A DNA stretch of 64,000 bases, from positions 1,054,001 through 1,118,000 of the forward strand of contig NZ_FNSU01000003.1 of the NCBI RefSeq assembly GCF_900105325.1, written 5' to 3'. Origin of the DNA: Pseudomonas marginalis (lineage in GTDB: Bacteria > Pseudomonadota > Gammaproteobacteria > Pseudomonadales > Pseudomonadaceae). Positions 18,971-27,836 of the stretch are shown piece after piece. The notes below the pieces were generated by a model. That model made no database searches, was not told the DNA's origin, and worked only from the letters and a program-made list of their open reading frames with translations. The position numbers and the translations under genes are program-made. Numbering within the stretch: position 1 is the first letter of the stretch; every line of letters starts with the position of its first letter.

Positions 18971-20518
18971 ATGACTTGCTGGAATCTCCTCGGCCTGGCC
19001 CCGGATGCCGATAGCCGCGCGATCAAGCGCCAATACGCCGCCCTGCTGAAGAAAACCCGGCCGGATGATGACCCCGAGGGTTTCCAGCGCCTGCGCGAAG
19101 CCTATGAGGCCGCGCTGGAGTGGAGCCAGGGGCAGCAGGAAGCTGACGAAGTGGTCATCGACATCCTGGGCGACGGCCTTGCCGACCACTACCAGGCAGC
19201 CATGGCCCATGGCAATGCGCTGCACTTTGAAATCCAGCTGTTGTTACGCGACATCGAGGGGCATCTCAACCCCGAAGACACCCGCTGGGCCTTTGAAACC
19301 TTCAACTGGCTGACGGCCTGGCAGCGCCTGGAGTTGCCCGGCGAGCTGATCGAAAGACTCGAGCGCAAGCACCGCAGCGCGTTGCAGCAACCCTTTCGCC
19401 AGGCCCTTGAGCAAAAGGACGAGGCCGCTTTCCTGGCTGCCTATGCCGCACGTTCCGAACATCCCTGGGTGAACAATCATCCCCATGCCGAGTGGTTCAA
19501 CCAATGGCTGGCCCGCCTGCTTGCACAGAGTCACTACTGGTCGAGCGCAGTGTTCGACGCGGTGTGCGCCGGCCAGCACTGGCATGGCGGCGCCGGTCAC
19601 GACTGCCCGGCGGGGGATTGGGCGCGGCTGTTGCAACGCCAGCAAGGCCCGGTCTTCATGGCACGCCAACGGGCACTGGCAGCCGAAGCGCCCAACAGCC
19701 CGCAACAACGTGCCGCCCGGCTGCTATTGGCTCCGATGAGCCTGGGGCAGCGCCGTGCCTTCGCCCAACGCTTCGATGAACATGACTGGAAAGCCTGCCA
19801 GGCACTCAGCGCAGATATCTACGCCGACCATGTGGCCGAAGCCGAAGCGATGCCCGGCGGTACCGTGTATTTCTGGCAAGGGTGGGACACGGCCATGGAC
19901 ACCTGGCCCTGGATTGTCGCACTGGTGTTGAGCTGCCTGGTGGGCGTGCTGGTGAATGCCGAGCCCCTGGCCGGCAATGTGCTGCCGACCTTGGGCTACG
20001 GCCTGCTGTGGGCGTTGGGCGCCGTGATAGGTGCCGGATTGGCTTGGCAGGTCTGGCGCCCGCTGGCTCATCAGTACCGCGTGCTCGATGAACGACTCAG
20101 TGAGCACCTGCCGCGCTGGCTCAGCCCTACTCACCTGCCGTTGTTGCCGATACGGGACCTGCTGCCAGGGCTGGTCCTTGTCGCAGCGCTGGGTTACGCC
20201 TTCGGCCCGTTTGCCAGCCTGGCGCTGGTCGCGACCCTGGCGGTTATCGGCGTCATCAAGCGACCCTTCATGAACAGCCACACCCCCTGGACCGCCCGCC
20301 ACCCGCGCTGGACGGCCCTGGGCATGGTGCTGTTGGTCACCAGTGGGATTGTGCTGTACGCCGGCTTGAAGGTGCTCGACAACCAGCAACACGTGACCCG
20401 TAACCAGGGCCTGCAACAGTGGCCCGAACGCCTGTGCAGCCGCATGCCTCGCACCGCCCCCGACTGTCAGGCGCCCGCCACCCAGGCACAGTGGTATGGC
20501 CAGGAGGCCGCGCAATGA
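18971..20518 (+). CDS. Membrane J-domain-like protein
   Basis: 515 residues. The N terminus is a J-domain-like fold: WNLLGLAPDADSRAIKRQYA and RPDDDPEGFQRLREAYEAA. The canonical His-Pro-Asp tripeptide reads Arg-Pro-Asp, as in other degenerate membrane J proteins, so stimulation of an Hsp70 is uncertain. A long cytosolic helical region follows, then five or so hydrophobic segments from about residue 310 (VALVLSCLVGVLVNA; YGLLWALGAVIGAGLA; LVLVAALGYAFGPFASLALV; MVLLVTSGIVLYAGL). It shares an ATGA overlap with the downstream DUF3829-like gene, indicating a two-gene operon. The ATG at 18971 is chosen because the J fold starts immediately. Confidence 0.8.
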   Translation: MTCWNLLGLAPDADSRAIKRQYAALLKKTRPDDDPEGFQRLREAYEAALEWSQGQQEADEVVIDILGDGLADHYQAAMAHGNALHFEIQLLLRDIEGHLNPEDTRWAFETFNWLTAWQRLELPGELIERLERKHRSALQQPFRQALEQKDEAAFLAAYAARSEHPWVNNHPHAEWFNQWLARLLAQSHYWSSAVFDAVCAGQHWHGGAGHDCPAGDWARLLQRQQGPVFMARQRALAAEAPNSPQQRAARLLLAPMSLGQRRAFAQRFDEHDWKACQALSADIYADHVAEAEAMPGGTVYFWQGWDTAMDTWPWIVALVLSCLVGVLVNAEPLAGNVLPTLGYGLLWALGAVIGAGLAWQVWRPLAHQYRVLDERLSEHLPRWLSPTHLPLLPIRDLLPGLVLVAALGYAFGPFASLALVATLAVIGVIKRPFMNSHTPWTARHPRWTALGMVLLVTSGIVLYAGLKVLDNQQHVTRNQGLQQWPERLCSRMPRTAPDCQAPATQAQWYGQEAAQ

Positions 20519-21498
20519 ATCCGAAATGGTTGTTACCCATCAGCCTGGTATTGGGCCTGGGATTGCTCGGTGTGGCCGGCGCCACCAAACCCCTGCAACG
20601 CGTGCAATTATGGCTCGACCAACGGGACAGCCCTTCCACCGCAACGGCCAGCGCACTGGCCCCGATCATTGACTGCGTGAACCGCATTGATCGCGATACG
20701 CGCCTGGCGTACTACCGTATGCGTTCGACACAGCCCGAAGCACCCACCCAGGATAAATTTGGCGACCGTGATGAGCCTGAACCGCGCCTTATCCAAGCGG
20801 CGGTCTGTTCGCAGTTGTACACACTCAAACTGGAGCGCCAGCAGCCCGGAAGCCACCTCGGTACTCTCGCCACGGTGTATGCCGACAAGCTGAATAAATT
20901 CACCTCGCTGGCAGACATGGTTGACCCGATACAAACCGAAGGTATGCCGTCGAACATACGCCAGTTTGTGGCACAGGCCATGAACAAGAGTCTGGAGGAG
21001 CAACTGGCCCAGCGGGGCGAAGAATACCTGCGGGCATCCGCCGAATTACGCAACCATTTGCAGGACGAAGACCTCCGTTTGCGCCCGGCACAGCTGGAGC
21101 GACTCGAATCGCGCTTCGGCCGGGACCTGCATTGGCACCTGCTCAACCATATGATCGCCGCCCGCCAGGCGATGAACCAGATTGACCAGGGTGTACGCGA
21201 CGCCAGCCTGACGCCTCAGCAACTGTTCAGCTTGACCGAGACGCTGCAACAGGCCAGCGATGCCAGCAAGGACTTCCTGGTGAAAATGCCGCGCAGCAAA
21301 CGGGAGGATGAAGCCACTCACCTCTGGTACGCCACCCGCGCGTCAGCCGACGCGTACCTCCAGGCGTTGCGCACCCTGCATCAGGACTGGCGGGAACACG
21401 CCCCACCACAGCAACTGAGCGATGACTACTACCTCATCACCCGTCGCTACGACGCCCTGCTCAGCTACTACAACAAACCCGCCAGGAATGCGTTCTAG
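20515..21498 (+). CDS. DUF3829-like (YiiG-type) exported protein
   Basis: 327 residues. One N-terminal hydrophobic segment (LLPISLVLGLGLLGVAGA) acts as signal or anchor. The rest is helical and resembles the DUF3829 family: IIDCVNRID near the start, long amphipathic helices through the middle, and the C-terminal YLITRRYDALLSYYN. No lipobox cysteine is apparent at the expected place. The function of the family is unknown. Its start overlaps the stop of the membrane J-domain protein (ATGA), so the two products are made together and may form an envelope complex, which is inference. Confidence 0.75.
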   Translation: MNPKWLLPISLVLGLGLLGVAGATKPLQRVQLWLDQRDSPSTATASALAPIIDCVNRIDRDTRLAYYRMRSTQPEAPTQDKFGDRDEPEPRLIQAAVCSQLYTLKLERQQPGSHLGTLATVYADKLNKFTSLADMVDPIQTEGMPSNIRQFVAQAMNKSLEEQLAQRGEEYLRASAELRNHLQDEDLRLRPAQLERLESRFGRDLHWHLLNHMIAARQAMNQIDQGVRDASLTPQQLFSLTETLQQASDASKDFLVKMPRSKREDEATHLWYATRASADAYLQALRTLHQDWREHAPPQQLSDDYYLITRRYDALLSYYNKPARNAF

Positions 21499-21501
21499 TC
21501 C

Positions 21502-22176
21502 CTAGTGTTTTTTCAGCTTCACATACGACTGATGCAGGTCCGACGCCCAGCCATCGATCACGCCTTTCACGTCATCGGCCTTCATCACCTGCGAGTCGTT
21601 GGACAGCGGCTTGCCCGTGCCCTTGCGCACCACTTGGGCGAGCACCTTGCCACTGGCACCATCGAGGAACTGCGCCTCGGTGCCCAGGGTGGTTTCCTGG
21701 TCTCGGATGCCGGTACCGGTACTCACCGCTGCCGCCACCAGGGCCACGGGCACGAATTCATAGGGTTTGAGGCCTTCGGTCTTGCTGCTGACGGCGGTGA
21801 TCGCCGCACGTACCACCATCACACCGGGGCCGGGCCCGTTGGCCAGGGGCAGTGATTTGCCCAGCTCACGCTTGAGCGCCTGGTTGAAGTAGGTGTTGAT
21901 GCCATTGAGGGTGCTGTCGGGGATTTTCGTGGTGGCCTGGGGCTTGGGGTAGAACTGCGTCGGTTCGATATACACCGCGGTATAGCGGCTCAGGTCGAGT
22001 TGGGGGTCTACCCAGCGCATCACCTCGACCCCCGAAGGCGACTTGGCTTCCTTGAGTTGGCTGTAGTCGGACAGAAAGCCTGAGTACTCGTCCGGTTGGG
22101 TGACCTTGCTGGCGCAGCCGGCCATTGCGATGGAGGCCACGCACAGCGTACTGATCATTAGCCTTAGTTTCATCAT
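21502..22176 (-). CDS. DUF3313-type outer-membrane lipoprotein
   Basis: 224 residues beginning with a lipoprotein signal (STLCVASIAMAGCAS, lipobox AGC), so it is lipid-anchored in the envelope. The body fits DUF3313: YSGFLSDYSQLKE, RYTAVYIEPTQFYP and a GTGIRDQETTLGTEAQFLD stretch. The family has no assigned activity. An AGGGAG lies four to seven bases before the tandem ATG codons, either of which could be used. It converges on the preceding gene with only three bases between stops. The 22177-22306 gap holds nothing obvious beyond its promoter. Confidence 0.8.
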   Translation of the reverse strand: MMKLRLMISTLCVASIAMAGCASKVTQPDEYSGFLSDYSQLKEAKSPSGVEVMRWVDPQLDLSRYTAVYIEPTQFYPKPQATTKIPDSTLNGINTYFNQALKRELGKSLPLANGPGPGVMVVRAAITAVSSKTEGLKPYEFVPVALVAAAVSTGTGIRDQETTLGTEAQFLDGASGKVLAQVVRKGTGKPLSNDSQVMKADDVKGVIDGWASDLHQSYVKLKKH

Positions 22177-22306
22177 TGAACTCCCTGGCGATCATCATCG
22201 AAACATGGAGCTGTAGGTATAGCCAATCCTGGGAAAAAAATGCGTATTTCCACCCAGTGTCTGACACACCGGCGTCCCCCATCGACGTTGCGCGAAGCGG
22301 GAGCCC

Positions 22307-22801
22307 TCAGCCGCGTTCGCGCGGGATCAGGCTCTGCAACTGCGTAGCCAGGAAATTGGCGTCAAAGCCAAAGGTGTCCGGGTCTTTGAGGCCATTTGTT
22401 TTCTTCCACAGCCAGTCGTTTTTGTCGGCCGGCAGCACCAGCGACACACTGCCGTGGCGGGCAGCGGTCAGGCCCATCACCGACACCGAGATCAAACCGC
22501 CCACGCCCATGACTTCAGGCACGAACTCCACGGTCTTACCGGTGATCTGCACCAGCAGCTTTTCGGTCTTGAAGGTCGAGGTCTCCACCGGTACGCCCGG
22601 CCCGCTGGCGACATAGGCTTCACGGTGCACCTCCAGCAGGCCGACAGTCTTGACCGGCTCCAGCCATTGCTCGATCTGCCCGAACAGCTCGTCGAGCTTG
22701 TGCGTCCAGCGCGCCGACTGCACATCGAACTGCTGCTTCTTGTGCGCTTCGCTATCGGCGTAATGACGAAGCATCTCGCCCAGTTGCTGTACATCGTCCA
22801 T
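22307..22801 (-). CDS. Conserved hypothetical protein
   Basis: 164 residues, not recognised. No signal peptide or membrane helix is seen. The N-terminal part is helical and charged (EMLRHYADSEAHKKQQFD), the middle contains LVQITGKTVEFVPEVMG and the C terminus is mixed alpha/beta (NDWLWKKTNGLKDPDTFGFD). The ATG at 22801 (MDDVQQ) is chosen because AAGGAA lies eight bases upstream; an upstream frame extension to 23008 lacks such a site and crosses the promoter of the divergent oxidase gene. A cytosolic protein of unknown role. Confidence 0.65.
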   Translation of the reverse strand: MDDVQQLGEMLRHYADSEAHKKQQFDVQSARWTHKLDELFGQIEQWLEPVKTVGLLEVHREAYVASGPGVPVETSTFKTEKLLVQITGKTVEFVPEVMGVGGLISVSVMGLTAARHGSVSLVLPADKNDWLWKKTNGLKDPDTFGFDANFLATQLQSLIPRERG

Positions 22802-22995
22802 TGCAGATTTCCTTGGGTGTGCCAGGTTGCGATGCCCGATCATGGCAGATGCGGCCACTGACCGTACGATTAACGCTGACAGGCCAGTGGGCGTGCTTGT
22901 CGACTGATCCGCTGTAATGAGGTTTTTCTGAGCCTGTTTTGTTTTTCCCGCGTTTCCTACAGTGCCCGCCACTTGGAACCGTGGGAGGACTAAGC

Positions 22996-24423
22996 ATGAG
23001 CACAGCAATAACCGGGCAGGCCTATAACTATAAAGTCGTCCGCCAATTCGTGATCGCCACCCTTGTGTGGGGCGTGGTGGGTATGGCCATGGGCGTGTGG
23101 ATCGCCTCGCAACTGGTCTGGCCGCAGATGAACCTGGACCTGCCCTGGACCACGTTCGGCCGGTTGCGGCCGTTGCACACCAGCCTGGTGATCTTTGGCT
23201 TCGCCGGCAGTGCGCAATTTGCCGCCAGCTACTATGCGGTGCAACGGACCTGCCAGGTGCGCCTGTTTTCCGACCGCCTCGCCGCGTTTACCTTCTGGGG
23301 CTGGCAGTCGGTGATCGTGATCATGCTGGTCAGCCTGCCCCTGGGCTACACCACCACCAAGGAATACGCCGAGATCGAGTTTTCCGGCGCGGTGTGGATG
23401 ACCGTGGTGTGGGTGGCCTACGCCATTGTGTTCTTCACCACGGTGGTAAGGCGCAAGACCCGGCATATCTACGTGGGCAACTGGTTTTTCGGCGCGTTTA
23501 TCCTGGTGATCGCCATGTTGCACGTGGTCAATCACCTGGCGATCCCGGTGGATTGGTTCAAGTCCTACCCGGTGTATTCCGGCGCGACCGATGCCATGGT
23601 GCAGTGGTGGTACGGGCATAACGCCGTGGGCTTTTTCCTCACCACCGGTTTCCTGGGGATGATGTATTACTTCGTACCCAAGCAGGTGGGCCGGCCGGTG
23701 TACTCCTATCGCCTGTCCATCGTGCACTTCTGGGCGCTGATCACCCTGTACATCTGGGCCGGCCCGCACCATTTGCACTACACCGCCTTGCCCGACTGGG
23801 CGCAGTCACTGGGCATGGCCATGTCGCTGATCCTGCTGGCCCCGAGCTGGGGCGGCATGATCAACGGCATGATGACCTTGTCCGGTGCCTGGCATAAGCT
23901 GCGCACCGACCCGATCCTGCGCTTCCTGGTGCTGTCCCTGGCGTTCTATGGCATGTCGACCTTCGAAGGTCCGATGATGGCGATCAAGACCGTCAACGCC
24001 CTCTCCCACTACACCGACTGGACCATCGGCCACGTACACGCCGGTGCCCTGGGCTGGGTGGCGATGATCACCTTTGGCTCGCTGTACCACATGATCCCCA
24101 AGCTGTTCGGCCGCGAGCAGATGCACAGCGTGGCGCTGATCAACCTGCACTTCTGGCTGGCAACCATCGGCACGGTGCTGTACATCGCCTCGATGTGGGT
24201 CAACGGCATCACCCAAGGCCTGATGTGGCGCGCGGTAAACGACGACGGCACCCTCACCTACTCGTTTGTCGAAGCCTTGCAGGCCAGCCATCCGGGGTTT
24301 GTGGTGCGGTTTGCGGGGGGCGTGTTTTTCCTCACGGGCATGTTGCTGATGGCCTACAACACTTGGCGCACGGTGCGGGTCGCAGACTTGAACGTGGCCC
24401 GGCTCGATGCGCGGATCGCCTGA
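22996..24423 (+). CDS. ccoN: Orphan cbb3-type cytochrome c oxidase catalytic subunit (CcoN4-like)
   Basis: 475 residues, the haem-copper subunit of a cbb3 oxidase, with about twelve membrane helices. Haem and copper ligands are visible: RPLHTSLVIFGF (low-spin haem His), WWYGHNAVGFF (CuB His with the active-site Tyr region), AGPHHLHYTALP (two CuB His) and GHVHAGALGW plus LYHMIPKLFG (haem ligands). A GGGAGGA sits just upstream of the start. No ccoO or ccoP accompanies it, which matches orphan ccoN isoforms of Pseudomonas such as ccoN4. These join subunits made elsewhere and in P. aeruginosa help tolerate cyanide or alter electron flow. The isoform assignment is by gene context. Confidence 0.9.
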   Translation: MSTAITGQAYNYKVVRQFVIATLVWGVVGMAMGVWIASQLVWPQMNLDLPWTTFGRLRPLHTSLVIFGFAGSAQFAASYYAVQRTCQVRLFSDRLAAFTFWGWQSVIVIMLVSLPLGYTTTKEYAEIEFSGAVWMTVVWVAYAIVFFTTVVRRKTRHIYVGNWFFGAFILVIAMLHVVNHLAIPVDWFKSYPVYSGATDAMVQWWYGHNAVGFFLTTGFLGMMYYFVPKQVGRPVYSYRLSIVHFWALITLYIWAGPHHLHYTALPDWAQSLGMAMSLILLAPSWGGMINGMMTLSGAWHKLRTDPILRFLVLSLAFYGMSTFEGPMMAIKTVNALSHYTDWTIGHVHAGALGWVAMITFGSLYHMIPKLFGREQMHSVALINLHFWLATIGTVLYIASMWVNGITQGLMWRAVNDDGTLTYSFVEALQASHPGFVVRFAGGVFFLTGMLLMAYNTWRTVRVADLNVARLDARIA

Positions 24424-24424
24424 T

Positions 24425-24634
24425 ATGTGGAGCGTGCTGATCGTGGTGTGCCTGTACGCTGCGGTGGAGTATTGCCTGCGCGGGCAGTCCGAGACGAGCC
24501 TGGACGAAGCCAGCATGTTGCCGTTCGCCGACGACCCGGAGGTGGCGCGGCGCGTGGAGCAGGCCACGGGTAAACCCATCCACGCCATTGCCGCGGAGCA
24601 ACCCCGGCCGGGATGGGGCAACCTGGACATGTGA
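24425..24634 (+). CDS. Small single-helix membrane protein paired with orphan CcoN
   Basis: 69 residues starting one base after the stop codon of ccoN. An N-terminal hydrophobic segment (MWSVLIVVCLYAAVEYCL) is followed by a polar tail ending PRPGWGNLDM. The layout (short helix, soluble tail, directly after ccoN) is like the CcoQ-type accessory subunit, but sequence similarity to CcoQ is not evident. A comparable small gene accompanies the orphan ccoN4 of P. aeruginosa. It is likely translationally coupled to ccoN and may help assembly or stability; this role is inferred. Confidence 0.7.
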   Translation: MWSVLIVVCLYAAVEYCLRGQSETSLDEASMLPFADDPEVARRVEQATGKPIHAIAAEQPRPGWGNLDM

Positions 24635-24724
24635 AACTGCTCCGGTCATTTGGCGGGCAACTGCGTATGACTATTCAGCGGCTGATGGGTAAGGTGAAGC
24701 GACTTTCCCTGTCAGGAGCATCAC

Positions 24725-25417
24725 ATGCGCACCATCGGCCTTATCGGCGGCATGAGCTGGGAGTCCAGCGCCGAGTACTACCGCATCATCAACCAGCGCG
24801 TGCGCGACCAGCTCGGCCCGCTGCGCTCGGCCCAGGTGTTGATGTACAGCGTGGACTTCGGCCCGGTGGAACAGGCCCAGCACGCCGGGCGTTGGGATGA
24901 CACCGCGCTGATCCTGGAAGACGCCGCGCGCCGTTTGCAGGCCGGCGGCGCCGAATGCGTGGTGTTGTGTACCAACACCATGCACTTGGTGGCGCCGCGT
25001 ATCGAGGCGGCGGTGTCGATTCCCTTCCTGCATATCGCCGATGCGGCCGCTGCGGCGGCGGTGGCAGCCGGCACCCTGACCGTCGGCTTGCTCGGCACCG
25101 CGTTCACCATGGAGCAGGATTTTCTCACGTCACGCCTGGCCGCCCAGGGCCTCACCGTGCTGGTGCCGGACGCGGAGGAGCGCCGCGCCGTGCACCGGAT
25201 CATCTATGAGGAGTTGTGCGTCGGCGTGATCAGCGATGCATCACGCCAGGTTTATCTGCGGGTCATCGAGTCCCTGGCCGCACGGGGTGCCCAGGCGGTC
25301 ATCCTCGGTTGCACGGAAATCAGCCTGTTGGTCAAGCCCGAACACAGCGACCTGCCGCTGCTGGACACCACCGAGCTGCATGCGCAGGCTGCGGTGGCGT
25401 TTGCGCTGGAGGGTTAA
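24725..25417 (+). CDS. Aspartate/glutamate racemase-family protein
   Basis: 230 residues of the cofactor-independent Asp/Glu racemase superfamily (YgeA-like). The two catalytic cysteines lie in LCTNTMH (residue ~80) and LGCTEISLL (~195), and the N terminus has the typical IGLIGGMSWESSAEYY. The family interconverts L- and D-amino acids by two-base proton transfer; the exact substrate is not readable here. GGAG lies six bases before the ATG. Its stop overlaps by four bases the stop of the convergent acetyltransferase gene. Confidence 0.88.
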   Translation: MRTIGLIGGMSWESSAEYYRIINQRVRDQLGPLRSAQVLMYSVDFGPVEQAQHAGRWDDTALILEDAARRLQAGGAECVVLCTNTMHLVAPRIEAAVSIPFLHIADAAAAAAVAAGTLTVGLLGTAFTMEQDFLTSRLAAQGLTVLVPDAEERRAVHRIIYEELCVGVISDASRQVYLRVIESLAARGAQAVILGCTEISLLVKPEHSDLPLLDTTELHAQAAVAFALEG

Positions 25418-25926
25418 GCCGACTGGCGCAGGCGCGCCATGCTCAGGGTGTCGACAAACACCCCATCGCGCAGGGCGTAGTCACGCAAGCGCCCTTCGAC
25501 CTCGAAGCCGAACTTGCGGTACAGGTGGTGCGCGGCTTCGTTGTCGGCGTACACCGTGAGTTCCACCCGGTGCAGGTTCATCCAGTTGTCGGCCACGTCC
25601 AGCGCGGCCGTCAACAGCCGCGAGCCTACGCCCTTGCCCTGCCAGGCCGTCGCCACGCCCATGCCGAACGAACCGACATGGGCCTGGCGCACGCGCAGGT
25701 ACTGTTCCAGGCCCAGTTGGCCGATCACCTCGCCGCCGTGCACCGCCACCAGTTGCAGGCGCCGCTCGTTGTCGGTGACCAGGCGTTTGCGCCAGACATC
25801 CACCGACTGGAACGGCATCTGCAGCACCTGCCGGCACACGGCCGGTTCGTTATAGAGCGCCGCCACACCGTCAAGGTGGGCCTCGGTAAAGCGCTGGATC
25901 ACGATATGGGGTTCAGGTGCGTGCAT
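25414..25926 (-). CDS. GNAT-family N-acetyltransferase (YhhY-like)
   Basis: 170 residues forming a single GNAT domain. The acetyl-CoA pyrophosphate loop is WQGKGVGSRLL (about residues 96-106). The ELTVYADNEAAHHLYRKFGFEVEG segment is the usual C-terminal strand-helix. It aligns well by eye with E. coli YhhY: the LQMPF or LQVPH start, a W-x-RL helix, LTV-VDN/YADN and YALRDGVFVDTLSMAR. YhhY acetylates some free amino acids; the same role here is inferred. It overlaps the convergent racemase gene by four bases. Confidence 0.85.
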   Translation of the reverse strand: MHAPEPHIVIQRFTEAHLDGVAALYNEPAVCRQVLQMPFQSVDVWRKRLVTDNERRLQLVAVHGGEVIGQLGLEQYLRVRQAHVGSFGMGVATAWQGKGVGSRLLTAALDVADNWMNLHRVELTVYADNEAAHHLYRKFGFEVEGRLRDYALRDGVFVDTLSMARLRQSA

Positions 25927-25987
25927 GGTGTTTCATCCTTTGAAAGACACGTGGCCGACCAGTGTAGAGGCCGTGCCTGCTCCCTGG

Positions 25988-27052
25988 CTAGGGCGCCGGC
26001 ACGGTCGTCCATAACGACGGCCAGTCGCCGTAACCGACACCGGTGCAGCGCGGCATGCTATGAAATTCACTGAGCTGGAACGCCTTGCCGTCAAACACCC
26101 AGACACCACCGCCGCCACAGTCACCGATGCCACGCTGCTTGTAGAAATAACTCAAGGTGCCGGTGGCTTCGTCATAGCCCACCGAGCCTTGCAGCGCGGC
26201 GCCGTCCAACGGCAAGGGCTCAAGCGCCAGCGGCGTTTGCGCATAGGGCGCCTGACGCTGGCGGCTGGTCACGTCGAACTCACAGTTGTAGGCCGCGCAG
26301 TCGTAACGCACCACCGTCATCGCCTGTTGCGCCGTCAGCGCCCCGGCCTTTGCCTCGGGCTCACCCTCCTCCGGCGTCACGGCCTGCACTGCAGCGGCCA
26401 CCAGGCCGGCCTGTTCCTGCGCGGTCAACGCCGGCGGCGCAGGAAACTTGCGCAACACCGGTGTCGGCAAACGTGGCGGCACCTCACGGGCCGGCGCTTT
26501 TCCGGGGCGTGCCAGGGCCGTCACGTTATCCACCCGCCCCTGCACCGCATCCATCAACAGCAGCGAAGCGCTCAGGCCGCTCAGCGACACATGGGCCTGT
26601 TCGTCGCCCGGCAATTGCAGGCGCTGGCCATTGCGCAAACGCTGCAACCAGCGCCGCGCCGCAGCGTCCTCGATCACGCCGTAAGACTGCACCTCGGGAT
26701 CGCCGCCCTGATCGTCCAGTTCCACATGCAGATCCCGGGTCAGCTCCAGGCCCAGCGGCTGACCGTCCAACAGCAAGGTCGACAGGTCCAGCGCTTCGCC
26801 GCGGTGGTCGAAGCGCAAGCGCAGATACCCTTCGGGACCGGCCTGATGCCAGATATGTAAGGTCAGGGAGCTGTAGTCTTCTTCATCGACGCCACTGGGC
26901 GCGCTGAGGGCATGGCAATTGCGCAGGTTGTCGCACCCGGTGACCCAGTTCTTGATTTCCCGTAGCAGCGGTACGGTTTCAGCGGGCGGTTGAGCGAAGG
27001 CCTGGGTGGCGGTGCCGGTCAGCAGCAGGGCCAGGAGAACGGGGCGCAGCAT
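25988..27052 (-). CDS. Exported DUF1176-type protein
   Basis: 354 residues with an N-terminal signal peptide (LLALLLTGTATQAFA, cleavage after AFA). The mature part fits DUF1176: a cysteine-bearing CDNLRNCHAL near the start, a central Ala/Pro/Leu-rich region, then YDCAAYNCEFD and a C-terminal FYKQRGIGDCGGGGVWVFDG. Six cysteines in the visible motifs suggest three disulfides in the periplasm. No activity is known for the family. It is transcribed alone, with about 60 bases to the acetyltransferase gene downstream. Confidence 0.8.
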   Translation of the reverse strand: MLRPVLLALLLTGTATQAFAQPPAETVPLLREIKNWVTGCDNLRNCHALSAPSGVDEEDYSSLTLHIWHQAGPEGYLRLRFDHRGEALDLSTLLLDGQPLGLELTRDLHVELDDQGGDPEVQSYGVIEDAAARRWLQRLRNGQRLQLPGDEQAHVSLSGLSASLLLMDAVQGRVDNVTALARPGKAPAREVPPRLPTPVLRKFPAPPALTAQEQAGLVAAAVQAVTPEEGEPEAKAGALTAQQAMTVVRYDCAAYNCEFDVTSRQRQAPYAQTPLALEPLPLDGAALQGSVGYDEATGTLSYFYKQRGIGDCGGGGVWVFDGKAFQLSEFHSMPRCTGVGYGDWPSLWTTVPAP

Positions 27053-27116
27053 GGGGACTCTCCGTGTCGAAAAATGACGCGGATTGTCCCATGTTCACTG
27101 TTTAAGACGGTAGTAC

Positions 27117-27836
27117 TCAGGGCCTGGCTTGGCCACGAACACGGGCTGCGTACTTTTCGAGACGCTGTGCGTGACGTTCGGCCTGTTGCTTGAGTGCCTG
27201 GCAGTATTCGGGGAGGCAATGCTGGGCATCGGGTGAGTTGACTTCGTCTGCCAGGCGCCGGGCAGCAGCGGCAGTGATCGGAGTACCACGTGGTCGCAAT
27301 CGGCCTCTGACAACGGCGGCCCTATCGTTTACCAGCGTCGGGTGATTGAGCTTAAGGACCTCGACGGTGGCAACAGCGTCAGGCGTCAGACCTTCTACGT
27401 AGCCATCACTGGAATATCGAAACTGGCGCTCGACATTGGCTGACAGCGGAGAAACGAAGGGCTTTCGGGCCACGTCGTAGTCGGCTTTTTCCACGGCACC
27501 ATAACCACAAGCCATCTTGGTTTGGCTGGAGGGATAACACGCCACCAAATTGTCGTAGGCGATGCTGTCAGCCTCGTGATGCGTTTGTGCAAGGACATGC
27601 TCAATGTGGCAGCTGAATTGTGTGCCCTGTCCCTTTGTTTGGCATTCGGTCGCAGTGGGCAACCGCCGCAAGGTGTACGCGCATAAATGGAACTGCTCCT
27701 TCAAGAGCGCCTGGCGAACGGGCTCGCTCGGAAAGCTGCTTCCTTTGCCGTAGTAAAGGTTATGCGGCGTATTGCGGTTTTCTCTTTTCCATTCAATCAG
27801 CGCCCGTGGCTCGGCGCCTTTTTTGATAGACCTCAC
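27117..27836 (-). CDS. ptuB: HNH endonuclease of a Septu-like pair (PtuB, TIGR02646-like)
   Basis: 239 residues. It begins MRSIKKGAEPRALIEWK, typical of TIGR02646/PtuB proteins. The HNH nuclease core is visible: CAYTLRRL (residues 52-59), CHIEHVLAQ (His77, His80) and YDNLVAC (Asn96). In Septu defence systems PtuB cuts nucleic acid when its ATPase partner senses phage. The GTG start overlaps the ptuA stop (GTGA), showing coupled translation. It shares the lower G+C of ptuA. No reverse transcriptase or retron RNA was noticed next to it, so plain Septu fits better than a retron. Confidence 0.8.
   Translation of the reverse strand: MRSIKKGAEPRALIEWKRENRNTPHNLYYGKGSSFPSEPVRQALLKEQFHLCAYTLRRLPTATECQTKGQGTQFSCHIEHVLAQTHHEADSIAYDNLVACYPSSQTKMACGYGAVEKADYDVARKPFVSPLSANVERQFRYSSDGYVEGLTPDAVATVEVLKLNHPTLVNDRAAVVRGRLRPRGTPITAAAARRLADEVNSPDAQHCLPEYCQALKQQAERHAQRLEKYAARVRGQARP

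Noticed and set aside
22861..22915. Possible ANR/FNR site before ccoN
   Set aside because: TTGTC-GACT-GATCC keeps only part of the TTGAT-N4-ATCAA consensus.
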